Below are positions 10,591-20,924 of a DNA stretch of 64,000 bases, in pieces (the stretch's first letter is position 1; every line of letters begins with the position of its first letter). Source of the stretch: Bathynomus jamesi (Eukaryota; Arthropoda; Malacostraca; Isopoda; Cirolanidae); NCBI GenBank assembly GCA_023014485.1, contig JAJOZX010000945.1, positions 996,001 through 1,060,000 on the forward strand, written 5' to 3'. Below the pieces are notes generated by a model. It ran no database searches. It had not been told where the DNA came from and was given only the letters and a program-made list of their open reading frames with translations. The position numbers were made by a program, and so were the translations under genes.

Positions 10591-10989
10591 TATATTATCA
10601 CTTATCAGCTAGAGTAATTTAATACCTGCAATAAATAAAGAATTTTATATATTTTATGATCACTAAAACCTATTTCGATATAAGCAAACATGTAAGCTGC
10701 AAATGGGGGGGGGGGGGGGGGGGCTAAGGTTCTTTGGAACCCTACATCAAGCTGTGAGATGAGGCTTTAAACTAAACGCAAATCTGTTTTCCTCATCTAA
10801 ACATCCATTTAAACATTATTACTAATATTGATTTATTGTTATTATATATATACAGTATATATATGTATACATATATATATGTATACATATTATATGTATA
10901 CATGTTAAGAGTATTTAAATTAAACATACTGATTTCAATTCCCTTCACAATCAAAGCCTCTTTCAAATCTACCCCAATCTTGCTATATA
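10591..10989. other. Unassigned, with a (G)18 tract and (TA)n
   Basis: A run of about 18 G lies at 10707-10724 and broken (TA)n/(GTATACAT) at 10842-10905. No gene. Confidence 0.6.
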
Positions 10990-11561
10990 CCGGGTGTCCG
11001 AGAATTATCTGTACAATTTTTGGCTGTTATTAAAAGTCAACCATGAAGTGTAGAAATTCCAGTGTTATCCCATTTTACAGAGAAACTCATTAAGTTTTTT
11101 CTGATAACAAGGTTTTGACAAGTTTTTCTTTTTTGTACGCGGGTAACAGACATTGATGATTTAAAAGCAAAATCACAGCTGCTATTGAGCGAATTGATGT
11201 GGATATGCTGCAGCGTACATGGCAACATTTGGATTATCGATTGGATGTTTTGCGAATCACTGATGGTGCACATATCGAATGTTTGTAACAACGTTACTTT
11301 AATAAAAGAAACTTTTGAAAATACAGATTCTAAATAATCTTGTTTAAGAATTTTACGTGTGTTATCAAGAATTTTATTAAAAGATGAAATTGTACAGATA
11401 ATTTTCGGACACACTGGAATTCTAAAAAATTTGTCAAAACTTGGTATCAGAAAAAACTTAATGAGATTCTCTGTAAAATGGGACAACACTGGAATTTCTA
11501 CACTTCATGGTTGACTTTTAATAACAGCCAAAACTTGTACAGATAATTCTCGGACACCTTG
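10990..11561. mobile_element. mariner-type element with about 150-bp TIRs
   Basis: Both ends read inward GGTGTCCGAGAATTATCTGT and stay alike for about 150 bp. TA lies outside each end (10988-10989, 11562-11563). A third, internal copy of the end motif (GTCCGAAAATTATCTGTAC, minus) sits at 11391-11412, so the right arm seems to carry a nested terminal duplication. Only a C-terminal transposase scrap remains. Confidence 0.85.
11152..11288 (+). pseudogene. mariner transposase C-terminal fragment
   Basis: Translates to VTDIDDLKAK, a 1-nt frameshift, then DVDMLQRTWQHLDYRLDV and AHIE before a stop. The pattern (DLK..I..AI......MLQ.TW....YRLD..R...GAHIE) is the conserved C-terminus of many arthropod mariner-like transposases. 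The DDE core is deleted. Confidence 0.75.
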
Positions 11562-11563
11562 TA

Positions 11564-11975
11564 TTTCTCGCAGTAATTGTTTTCAGAGTAGTAGTAGTTA
11601 AGTTTAACTTATAAATATCCAAATATCCAATATCAAATAAGTAGGTTTGGGCAAAAGAAAAAAACTTTCTTAATATTTCCAATTAATAGAAAACGTCGGC
11701 TGGGCTTTACAGGGCATAACTCCAGTATTTATCCTCGTAGCAAAGATTGTTGACTAATTATAGCACCAGTCTTTCATGGAGCAATACCACTAAGTAGTTC
11801 AATACACATCTTCACTAATAATACCAGCTAAGATCTTTCACTACACGGTCGCTTCCTATTATTTAAGCAAACCTGAAGTTGCATACTCTGAAATTCTGAA
11901 CGCTTTATGCGACAAGAGGACGAAATCGTAACTTCTTTCAAAACTGTCCTAATTCCATTATTCTAGATCCTGTAT

Positions 11976-12017
<42 letters not shown>
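11564..12017. other. Unassigned, ending in (TA)n
   Basis: AT-rich sequence with (TA)n from 11983 that hosts the next mariner element. Confidence 0.5.
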
Positions 12018-12020
<3 letters not shown>

Positions 12021-12414
12021 GGTGGTGCAAAAGTCTGGACCCATAGGCAATTTACTATATAAAAAATATTTCGATTTTTATAATAGTTTTTATAATTTAA
12101 TTTTGTTTATAATTTTACTAAATATTTTTCAGATTGTTACCCTATGGCAGACAAGTTAACAATAGCAGAAAGAATAGAGCTTGTGCTTTTGTACGCAAAA
12201 GAAGGAGCCACCTCACGTTCAGTCGCAAATTTCCTTATTCCTCGATTATACGAAATACCATTACACTTATTGTAAATTCTGAACTAGAACGTTAAGTTTA
12301 ACATAATTTAGTCACTGGTGTATGGTTAATTAAATTTCATTTCATAATAAACTTCCTGCAGGCCACACTTTTTTTCCATATAAACCACCTATGGGTCCAG
12401 ACTTTTGCACCACC

Positions 12415-12417
<3 letters not shown>
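12018..12417 (+). mobile_element. Internally deleted mariner element, perfect 30-bp TIRs
   Basis: CAGGGTGGTGCAAAAGTCTG begins the left end and the mirrored sequence closes the right end; 30 bp match without mismatch. It sits in (TA)n with TA outside both ends. The total is 400 bp, so it is a deletion derivative that keeps only the start of the transposase gene. Confidence 0.9.
12144..12275 (+). pseudogene. Transposase N-terminal stub in the 12.0-kb mariner
   Basis: ATG at 12144 opens MADKLTIAERIELVLLYAKE, GATSRSVANF, then a stop after 43 residues. The pattern matches the first helix-turn-helix of mariner-type transposases, but the reading frame past NFL is junk produced by the internal deletion. 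Confidence 0.7.
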
Positions 12418-12419
<2 letters not shown>

Positions 12420-12462
<43 letters not shown>

Positions 12463-13017
12463 CTTCTTACTTATGTCTGTGTTTGATTTCTACCAATTCT
12501 TCAACAGAATGTACACCATTTATCTGTTGCAAGCTATAAGTTGGGCGTAGGAGGAAACTGTATTATTATTATTATTAGTAGTAGTAGCAGTAGTAGTAGT
12601 AGGAGTAGTAGTAGTAGTAATAGCAGGGGTAACAGTAGTTTAAAACTTATCTTTATTTCTACACATCTGTCTCTTTCAATGCAGTCCAAATCACTTAAGC
12701 TTTCCTCTGGAGCAGGAGTCACACCAAACTATTTACATCGAACGCTTTCTAACATCTACATACTAACAGAAATGAGGAGACTGCATATATAAATGTAGTA
12801 CAATATACGAGTTTGTCAGATGGTTTAATCCTCATTGCTTTTGTATCACTCATTTCCTATCTGTATTACCTAAAAATTAACTAGCTAGTTACCAGCTAGT
12901 GATCAAAATAATGTAATGTGCAAATTTTTAGTTGGGGACCCGCACATTAAGCCTACACACACACACATACACACACACACACACACACACAGGTTCTTTC
13001 AGGAAAGGGCATATATA
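12420..13017. other. Microsatellite-rich gap
   Basis: (TA)n to 12460, (TAT/TAG)n at 12556-12622, (CA)n at 12955-12991. No gene. Confidence 0.8.
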
Positions 13018-13914
13018 CAGGGCGTCCCAAAAAAATGTATACACACTTTAAATACTTATAAAGGCAGTGTTTATTAAAATACATTTCATTTTCAAAATGT
13101 AATAGAATCTACAGACATTATTTAATTGTTTTGTCAACGCCTGTTTTCAAACTGACGTCCGTTCTGGTCCAGACACTGCTGATAACGCGAAGCAATGGAA
13201 TCGCAAACATCACGAAACATTTCGTTTGGTATTTGTGTGCATTCTCGTTCAATGGCTGCTCTCAATTCAACGACTGTTGCAGGTTTTATAGCGTAGACTT
13301 TGTCTTTTAAGTATCCCCATAAAAAAAAGTCTAGTGGTGTGAGGTCTGGTGAACGCGGAGGGTATTCTACGAAACTCCTTCGTCCAATCCACATCCACAT
13401 GTGCCAAGTACCACTCGCAATACTCCACTCTTCGGTCCGGATCATCTTCATTAATAGCATGGACTAATCTTGGAATGTAACTTTTCCATTGACAGCGCTT
13501 CAAAATGCGTTGGACAGACGATTCTGAAATTCCTACCTCACGACTCGCTTGCCGCACAGATTTCTTGGACTTTGGTGATACGTTTCCAGTACTCTTTCTT
13601 GCTTTGTGGGGCTTGTCGATGTCCGTGGTCTTCCGGAACGCTTCTTGTGGACATTCTGAACAGTTCCATCGGCTTCAAACTTATCTAATTCGAGTGATGG
13701 TAAGTCGCGTTGGTGGATCTGTTTGAAACTCCCTCCTAAACTGTCTTTGCACTTCAACTGCGTTTTCACACTTCAGTAGCATTTTAGAATGAATTTCCTT
13801 TTTCAAAGCTTAGTCTGACTGCCTTATTAATTCTAATTGGTTTAACTTGGAAAGAAAGAAACATCAATTGAGCTATCAGCTGTTAAAGTGTGTATACATT
13901 TTTTTGGGACCCTG
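13018..13914 (-). mobile_element. mariner element with deleted catalytic core
   Basis: Ends read CAGGGCGTCCCAAAAAAATG and, from the right, CAGGGTCCCAAAAAAATG. Both continue ATACACACTTTAA, giving TIRs of about 33 bp that differ by a 2-bp indel. TA flanks both. The interior is the minus-strand transposase remnant listed separately. Confidence 0.9.
13135..13782 (-). pseudogene. mariner transposase with core deletion
   Basis: N-terminus MLLKCENAVEVQRQFRREF and PTRLTITRIR, then [11 protein letters not shown] (linker with GRPR-like motif), a second helix-turn-helix [14 protein letters not shown], and [17 protein letters not shown]. The frame then jumps straight to [20 protein letters not shown] and [13 protein letters not shown]. 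In related copies the first two catalytic Asp lie between EWY and WIGRR, so an internal deletion removed both. About 216 of an expected 340-350 codons remain, with at least two frameshifts. Confidence 0.85.
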
Positions 13915-13923
<9 letters not shown>

Positions 13924-13949
<26 letters not shown>

Positions 13950-14032
13950 ACACTTTTCAACCTTTTTAGTGTTCCGTGCGATGATTCCTCGCTTCACAAA
14001 GGTTAAGCTTGTCGCCCCTCCTCTTCTCTCTC

Positions 14033-14038
<6 letters not shown>
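13924..14038 (-). mobile_element. LINE/SINE 3'-end fragment between (TA)n tracts
   Basis: On the minus strand, AAGCTTAACCTTTGTGAAG, then GCACGGAACACTAAAAAGGTT, then TGTGTATATATA. This aligns with the 3' end of the LINE at 22.3 kb and with the SINE-A tail. (TA)n follows the 3' end and another (TA)n lies upstream at 14036-14075. Confidence 0.6.
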
Positions 14039-14075
<37 letters not shown>

Positions 14076-14078
<3 letters not shown>

Positions 14079-14556
14079 GATGTATATATGCAGTATACTT
14101 AAATAATTATATGCATAATATAAAGATGTTATACAAAATAAATGACTAACAGCAAATCTCATATTATGAAGCAAACTGAGGAATGTCATCTCGATCTCAA
14201 AGGGTTTTAATTTGCAATTCCCTCAAACTCTGTGGGTATAAAAAAACTTTTTTCACTTTGTAATCATCGTAAAAAAGAACATAAGAATCACCCATATTTA
14301 TCAAATGGAGAAAAACTTTGTTAAATAATGTTATGATCTGTTGAATATGTGCATTTGTATGATACAGTGGGACAAGACCATAGTTCATGTGACAAATATT
14401 AATAATACGAACTGACACTAGATTACATTTGACAGCTCAAATACTAAGGATAGAAATGGAGTTAAGAGGAAATAGTACAATAATGTCGGATGTGAGTTGA
14501 GCTACTTCAATAAACTACGAAGACATACATATATAATATATATATATATATATATA

Positions 14557-14600
<44 letters not shown>

Positions 14601-15112
14601 TTATATATATATATAGTTTTACAATCATGCACGCTACTGTTCTAAATTATTCAGCCATTAATGTTCTCGTATTTGCTGAAATAAATTTCCAATAATAAAA
14701 TTTTTATAAGTTTATTCATCTCAATTTTGCGTTTATGTAGACGGTAGACGAGGAAAGCCATATATAAAGATTTCACATGATTTAACTGTACACAAAACAC
14801 AGTTTTTATACAGATATTTGCTCCAACGTTGAAGCTACTGTGACGTTGTCTGGTTATAATACATCATTTACTCAATGAAATAACTACAAGGTCACATTTA
14901 TTAACTTGTGGCATCTACCACATGAAAACTACCCAGCCTACCAAAAATTACCACTAGAAACGTATAAATTATATATTTCGATACGGATTAAGCAATTTAT
15001 AAACTCTCATTCATGAACACATCCAACATTTTCTTAAAACAATCTAAACAGTATTAATTACTTATTACCATATCACTTCAAGCTAAATTACTATACCCGG
15101 TAGTTAAAACAG
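14076..15112. other. Unassigned AT-rich sequence with (TA)n
   Basis: (TA)n at 14526-14610. No gene recognised; a 73-codon ORF (14197-14418, minus) has no familiar motif. Confidence 0.5.
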
Positions 15113-15440
15113 TGCTTCATTTCTACCATATCTCAAAAAGTGAAATTTCGCGATGTTAAATGTCATGTTGCGGTTGTCTTCTGACCAATTGTATATTTCT
15201 CTTGTGACCCTCTGCAAGACCTCCACCTCATATGCAACACTGATTTTTCAGCCGATTTCTGTTTCGACTGCATACGATGGTACTATACTGTTGCTGATTA
15301 CTCCACTGTGTATCTCTCTTAGCATGATAATGAACAGGAGTGGTACCAGTACTGTACCAAGGGAAACTTAACTACGTACTTCTGATTCCGATGATGATAT
15401 ACCTTGAATTTTGACACCCCGTAGGTGCTCTCTGAGGAAG
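15113..15440 (-). pseudogene. LINE RT fragment, part 2 (split by insertion)
   Basis: Aligns over its length with 23165-23460 of the long minus-strand LINE, for example GATTCCGATGATGATATACCTTGAATTTTGAC versus the same region there. It encodes the RT palm to thumb region, broken by stops. The missing upstream part resumes at 16343, so the copy was split by the 15441-16342 insertion. Confidence 0.8.
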
Positions 15441-16342
15441 TTGTTGTTGTTGTGGTTTAGCCGATCAGCCCCCCTGATCGAGCAAGCCGGCGGCACGCAG
15501 GTAATCGATCGTCCTCTCCGGAGTGGACCAGAGGTTCAGCGCACTACTGATGTTGTGTTGTGTTCGTTGTTGTGCTAGAGCGGTACAGTCTGTCATAATA
15601 TGTTCAATTGTTTGTGGTGTGTCCTGGCACAGGTGGCAGGTGTCGTCTATGGAGTTGTCCAGTCTGTGTTTATATGTCCGTAAGTTGGGGTGATGTCCAC
15701 ATCGGAATCGTGCTAAGTTAACTCGATCCGATCTGCTCAGGCTGATCTCTGACCTGTTAATGGGTGGCGGCTTCGCACCTAGGACCGCATTCGGACCGAG
15801 TCGTGTCAGTGCTTTGTGGGTTAGGTGTGGTGTGTATGTGTTTTCTGTACTGTGTGATGTCTGTGGGCGTGGTATGGAATGGAGTATTTGGTTATAATGT
15901 CCCTCTGGTGTTACCTTAATGGTGCGAGGTGTTGGTGCGTGATTGTACATGTAGTGGCAAGGGTGTTGTGTTGTCGCTGCTGCCATAAATTGTGTTCCCC
16001 TCATGTCTAAAAGTTCCCCAACTTTCAGTATTTTGTTTCTGTGTGCAGGTGTTCTATTGGTGTTGTTTGAGTGCATCCTGTAATGATACGAAGTGCGTTG
16101 TTGTATTGTCTGTAAGGTGTTTATGTGTGTGTTTGAGAAAATGGGTGCCCAGCATGGGTTAGCATAGTCTATAACTGAGCGAAGAAGAGGCGACGTCAAA
16201 CCAAAACATCAACGCGCTGGTGGCCAAACTTCCTCAAATCTCCGTGCAGCGGGCTGTCTACGGTTGGCTAGACTGGCAGTCGACGGCCTGTTGCGTGGCA
16301 CGGTCAGAGTGCCGATCGGCTCCCGGGGCCGGACCTATTCTG
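15441..16342 (-). mobile_element. 5'-truncated non-LTR retrotransposon inserted in a LINE
   Basis: On the minus strand the insert begins after CTTCCTCAGA at about 16345 and ends with ACAACAACAACAA before a second CTTCCTCAGA at about 15435. That gives a target-site duplication of at least 10 bp and a (CAA)n-type 3' tail. Removing it restores continuity of the host LINE. It carries the C-terminal half of an ORF2 (15465-16199). Confidence 0.85.
15465..16199 (-). pseudogene. Non-LTR ORF2 C-terminal region (Jockey/R1-like)
   Basis: An uninterrupted 244-codon frame. It starts LLRSVIDYANPCWAPIFS, the conserved block downstream of the RT domain, continues through basic sequence, and has a CCHC knuckle CHLCQDTPQTIEHIMTDC (CX2CX8HX4C) near the end. 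The RT catalytic domain and endonuclease are absent because of 5' truncation. The intact frame and clear target duplication make it the freshest LINE insertion in the window. Clade assignment is by motif only. Confidence 0.8.
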
Positions 16343-16470
16343 AGGAAGTTGTAGACCCAGTTTACACTTAGCCTATCATTACCATATGTTTCACTTTACA
16401 TGCTACTATACAGTGATCGCATTTGTCGAAAACTTTATTGAAATTCATGTATATGACATCGTAATGTTTT
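16343..16470 (-). pseudogene. LINE RT fragment, part 1
   Basis: Aligns with 23450-23580 of the long LINE (GTTGTAGACCCAGTTTACAC, GTGATCGCATTTGTCGAAAA), encoding the region around KAFDKCDH. It joins 15113-15440 once the insertion is removed. Confidence 0.8.
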
Positions 16471-16475
16471 TATAT

Positions 16476-16531
<56 letters not shown>

Positions 16532-16626
16532 TGATGACAGCAAGAACTATTCCACTTTAATAGCCAATATATTAAATTACCAGTAAGCAAATATATATTA
16601 ATATATATATATATATATAAAAAAAA
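16471..16626. repeat. (TA)n tracts
   Basis: (TA)n at 16471-16527 and again at 16592-16618. Confidence 0.9.
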
Positions 16627-16628
16627 TA

Positions 16629-16830
16629 GGATCAAGTAAAGATAAGCACCCCCAGCCTTCTTTAATTAGCCTTATAAGGCTAACTAACGAAAATATCACG
16701 ACCTAACCTAACCAATCGTTAAGTGAACTGTACGCTCTTGACGATTGGTTAGGTTAGGTCGTGATATTTTCGTTAGTTAGCCTATAAGGCTAATTAAAGA
16801 AGGCTCGGGGTGCTTGTCTTTACTTGATCC
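16629..16830. repeat. 202-bp near-perfect palindrome (foldback element)
   Basis: Left arm GGATCAAGTAAAGATAAGCA and right end mirrored TGCTTGTCTTTACTTGATCC. The arms of about 92 bp differ at only a few positions and are separated by about 20 bp. The inner arm carries CCTAACCTAACC and its complement, which is the arthropod telomere unit. No TIR family recognised. Confidence 0.85.
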
Positions 16831-17289
16831 ATAAAATACAACTAAACTACGCAAGGACGCTGATCGAGATCATGAGTACGAAAATGAGCGAGGTTTTTGT
16901 AATTTCTTAGACCCGTGGTGAGGTATGGTTAGCATTCTACTTTAAGCTGCGGCACTAAGGTGATGCGACGGGGCCGACTTTTGCTAGAATGCACAACTCA
17001 TGTAGTGGCATAACGCATAACTTATCTCTACTCATATAGCTATCACATTACAATATGCGAGTAGTTTCATATGAACTTAAGGCCATTAAGCCTTCTACAC
17101 ATATTTTAATTTCACTATTCGACTAAATTTTGAGAGATGCTTCATGAATTTGAGATTTATTGCCTACGGCTATGAAGATTAAACTCTTGACAGTTTTGTT
17201 ATCTTCATAATTAAGAATCTTGCTAATTTTTCCTCGATCACTTGTACATGTACATATCTATGTATATATTGGATGTGTATATTTTTTGG

Positions 17290-17323
<34 letters not shown>

Positions 17324-18010
17324 CAACAACAACAAAATTAACTTGAAGATTTATCTCATCTCATAAACCGCTATAATCAAACAAAACTGTACAGAATCGG
17401 AAGTTACTTAGAATCATGTTTGTTTTAGCACAGAGGTTTCCATACTGTTTTCTTATATCTGAGACATCACTCAAGGAGTTGTTGGAGATTTGCCCCAAAT
17501 ACTTAACCCTAGAAAGCCAGCATGGCCTATTACAATAAAAGTACTCTTGTTTTTCGCGAAATTGTTATTTTTTTCATTGTACTCAGGTCAAAAGCTATTA
17601 TTGTTTAGTAAAATATTTTCTAATTCAATCTATAAATGTAATTTTCACTATGGGGCACCTATGCCCGATACCAATCACTATATGTGCGAACCCACACGAA
17701 CCTTCCAGAATTAATTTCTTGTACTTACTCTTTTGGTTTACTTCTCAATTTGAAACAAGTATCACTCGATTACTTAGGGTTTCTGGGATGGAATCTCCAC
17801 AACTTCGGTTTTGTGACATTAAAAGGATATGATGGTTCTGAGCATATAATTAGCGGATTTTTAGAAGACATTCCAAACCTTTTTCAGAAGGATTTATTAA
17901 TATCATATTATTGGCGTGGATATTTTATCTTCGTGTTATCTATACAACACCCAACTTTTTACTTAATTGAAGCAATTAAACCATTAATATACACCTTAAA
18001 TAGTCATTTT

Positions 18011-18068
<58 letters not shown>
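16831..18068. other. Unassigned, with (CA)n
   Basis: (CA)n at 17293-17324 and 18015-18068. The longest ORF (17684-18082, plus) ends in a translated (CA)n and matches nothing I recognise. Confidence 0.5.
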
Positions 18069-18599
18069 ATATATATATATAATATATATATATATAGTTA
18101 GCGGATTAATATTGTTTCCCGTAATTTTTTTTCATGATTACAGACAAAGCTATATTTTAAGGATAAATAAATCAATTATCACAGAAGCTAAGGCTAACAA
18201 AGACCCTACGATCCACCCACTCTAAGGTTAGCCCGAGAGAAAGGAAAGAGTAGGGGGGTTAAAAGAGGAGAATAATAGGTTGAGTAAGTAGCAAAACCTA
18301 TCATTCGTGGATTAACATTCATTCAGAAAAAGAGAAAGAAAGACTCACCATCATCATCCGCTGGCCACTGCCGACAAGTCGGAAAAATAGTCGAAGAGAA
18401 TAGGAAAGGTGTGAAAGATGAAAAGAAGTAAATTAAGAACGCTTCCAAACCATGCAAACACAGTCTTAACTCAAACACTCTCATACCATGCAAACTACAG
18501 ACATGCAAGAGAATAAGAAAAGAAAAAAAAAGTATAAAGAGTATAAAAAAAGTGAGTTAGTTTGCGCTACGAGCTACATCTACGTTCGTGTTAGTCTAA
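18069..18599. other. Unassigned, purine-rich in places
   Basis: (TA)n at 18070-18095, then A/G-rich sequence. No recognised feature. Confidence 0.4.
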
Positions 18600-19332
18600 T
18601 TCTTTTATTTTTTTTTTATTGCTAGCATATCACACGCTGGCATGTCACAAGCTGTCATTAATCGTCAACAGACTCATCCTCGACCATTATCCCTAGAGCT
18701 CCTGTTGCTAATTGTTTTATTATATTAAACAACGTTAATATTTTTAAAATGCCTATCTAAACGGTTTTTAAACATATTAACGCTGGTAGAGTTCACGATG
18801 GACGCGGGAAGATTATTCCATTTATCAATTACTTTAAACACAAAAACGTTTTTAGCGATGTGAGTAATGAATCGTCTGCCACTCAACTTAAATTCGTTAT
18901 TACGAGTATTGCCATTATCGAAAGTGAACAGTTTGTCAAAATTTACGTTATCGATTTTATTAACGATTTGAAAACTTCAATAAGCTCCCCCTTAATCTCC
19001 TAGTTTCGAGTGAATGCAAGTCTAACTCTTTAATCCTATCTTCGTAAAACTTGCGCAATGACAGAATTAGTTTCGCGCTGCGACGCTGAACCCTTTCCAA
19101 CCTATCAATATCCTCACGCAAATACGGGCACCAAAACTGAACGGCATATTCTAAATGAGTCCTGACTAGGGACTTGTAAAGGGGCACTATAATATTCTTC
19201 GATTTAAATTCGAAATTACGCGCTATGAAGCCTAACATCCTATTAGCTTTTGCGCAAGACTCCAGGTACTGGTTCCTAACTTTTAAATCATTAGATACGC
19301 GTACGCCTAAATCTACTTTCATTTGTTTGGGC
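18600..19332 (-). pseudogene. CR1/L2-like LINE ORF2 C-terminus and 3' UTR
   Basis: Minus-strand translation gives DLGVRVSNDLKVRNQYLESC, KANRMLGFIARNF, LYKSLVRTHLEYAVQFWCPY, LERVQRRSAKLI and LHSLETRRLRGSLL. After one frameshift near 18960 it continues FITHIAKNVFVFKVIDKWNN and LPASIV..S..MFKNRLD to a stop at 18725-18727. This is the region after the RT palm in CR1/L2/Jockey-type LINEs. The copy is 5' truncated, and the upstream flank switches abruptly to a mariner remnant at about 19340. Confidence 0.85.
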
Positions 19333-19339
19333 CAATGAA

Positions 19340-19606
19340 GGATGCTATTTGTGGAAGAAAGTTTCAGAGTAACGATGAGGTTGTTGAGGAGGTTAAGAGG
19401 TGGCTCCAGTGAACCCAGCGGACTTTTCCCAGCAAGGAATAAAGGCCCTTGTTTCGAGATGGAAGAAAGCCGTAGAAAAGGATGGAGACTATGTGAAAAA
19501 ATAAAAACTTGTAAAAAAGGTATGTAACTACTGTACTTGTGCACAAAATATTTGGAACTTACAAGGAAACTTGTGGGGCAAAATATATTGAGTGGCCTCG
19601 TATATG
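19340..19606 (+). pseudogene. mariner transposase C-terminus and right TIR
   Basis: Plus-strand translation reads GRKFQSNDEVVEEVKRWLQ, a stop, then with small frame shifts FQQGIKALVSRWKKAVEKDG and DYVEK before a stop. The pattern matches the C-terminus of DD34D mariner transposases. The sequence continues to CCTCGTATA at 19597-19605, a typical mariner terminus. The 5' part is missing. Confidence 0.75.
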
Positions 19607-19622
19607 ATATATATATATATAT
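19607..19622. repeat. Short (TA)n at SINE tail
   Basis: (TA)n abutting the 3' end of the next SINE, as in copy 1. Confidence 0.8.
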
Positions 19623-19901
19623 ACACACCTTGGTTAACCTTGGTTTTACTTCGGCCCGAATTGTTCATTCTGACGAAGGTCAAGCTTGTCACTCTACCTT
19701 ATACCGAACCACGCCCCACCAGCATCCCAGCGTTAACCACAAGGCTACCCAGGGTACCCATTTATCTACCAACCAATTTTTATTGTGTGGAAGTATGAAC
19801 AGCTGGGTTTTGCTGCGCGCAGCCTGCCGTCACCAGGTCTCGATCCCGGGACCGATGGATTCGTAGTCAGCGACGCTAACCACTACACCACCGAGGCGCA
19901 T
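19623..19901 (-). mobile_element. SINE-A, copy 2
   Basis: Same organisation as copy 1, with TGGTGTAGTGG A box and a B box mutated to CCGGGATCGAGACC. About 20 bp of the body (the AACTGTAGG block) is deleted. The head is followed by TTAAGTATA and then by the MITE at 19912, exactly where copy 1 continues directly into Penelope sequence. Confidence 0.85.
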
Positions 19902-19911
19902 TAAGTATATA

Positions 19912-20308
19912 CAGGGTGTCCCATAAGTCCGGCATCATAGGAGAAATTCATATTTTTCTATTTCTACAAACCATAATTCATATTTTTCTCTTTCTACAGG
20001 CCATAATGTCTGTGAGCAAGGAAGAACGAATCCAGATAATTCTACTCATAGGAAATCGGAGTCAAAGAGACTTTGCAACAAGTCTGCTAACACAACTCTG
20101 TGTTATTGGCTCGCGGTCTGGATGCAGTCTGTTAAATTCAGCAGCGGCCTCTCTTTGACTCCGATTTCCTACGAGTAGAATTATCTGGATTCGTTCTTCC
20201 TTGCTCACAGACATTATGGCCTGTAGAAAGAGAAAAATATGAATTATGGTTTGTATAAATAGAAAAATATGAATTTCTCCTATGATGCCAGACTTATGGG
20301 ACACCCTG
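19912..20308. mobile_element. MITE from two inverted 5' ends of a DD41D mariner
   Basis: Left and right ends both read inward CAGGGTGTCCCATAAGTC (or with CAGAC for CCGGC), continuing through the start codon region of the transposase carried by the full element at 45083. The right arm is about 237 bp and includes codons 1 to about 45 of that transposase; the left arm is about 160 bp. TA flanks both. The arms are almost identical to each other and to the 45-kb copy, which points to recent origin. Confidence 0.9.
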
Positions 20309-20316
20309 TATATATG

Positions 20317-20832
20317 TTGTAAAATAACGCAATGTCCGGCGAAGTATGAAGAAAGAAACTACTCTTGTGGAAGACGCAAATTTTTATTTCTTAACACCAA
20401 TACAGTTTCGGCTCCTCGCGAACCCTTATCTATTGGTAATGACCGCATAAACAAAGAACAGAGTTTATACTGTATACACACCTGGAAGTTAATTAATTAT
20501 CTGGGATTAGCTGGCTGAACCTTCCCATCCTCTTATCAAGGGAGAGTTAAGTGACCACTCCGACCCAGCTTTGATTTGATGGATGTACCTCTGTTGCCTG
20601 GGGATTTTTGGATGTTAATGTTACAAAATTCTTAATTTTACTACATATAGGCCTAAGCTTGTTTAAAGAGAATTGTCGATCGGATAGATTAAAATTTTTT
20701 ATAGAGCCTATAAGACTTTTTTTATTCCCCACCCCTCACATCTCACTTTTGTTTATAAATTCTTTTACTGAGGTCCTTTCCCGTTTCTCCCACGTATACA
20801 TTACCAGGACATACTTCACATGGTAATATATA
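20317..20832 (-). pseudogene. Penelope-like element PLE-A, inverted left part
   Basis: Minus-strand copy of the 3' half of PLE-A. Reading from 20832 it gives a GIY-YIG core CEVCPGNVYVGETGKDLSKR, then KKSLIGSIKNFNLSDRQFSL and PSNQSWVGVVT (20547-20732), then the non-coding end. Opposite-strand counterparts lie at 21449-21995, so the two form an inverted pair about the RT fragment and hAT insert. GIY-YIG endonuclease next to this kind of RT is diagnostic of Penelope-like retroelements. Confidence 0.85.
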
Positions 20833-20924
20833 TACACACCTGTGTCTTTTTCACCCTTAGATTTGTTCCGATTTAACATTAAAGAAGTTTGGTGAAATTC
20901 TGTGTCGGGGATAATGTATTTTAG

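Noticed and set aside
18015..18082. His-Thr repeat tail of a 132-codon ORF starting at 17684
   Set aside because: Encoded by (CA)n; the rest of the ORF matches nothing I know.
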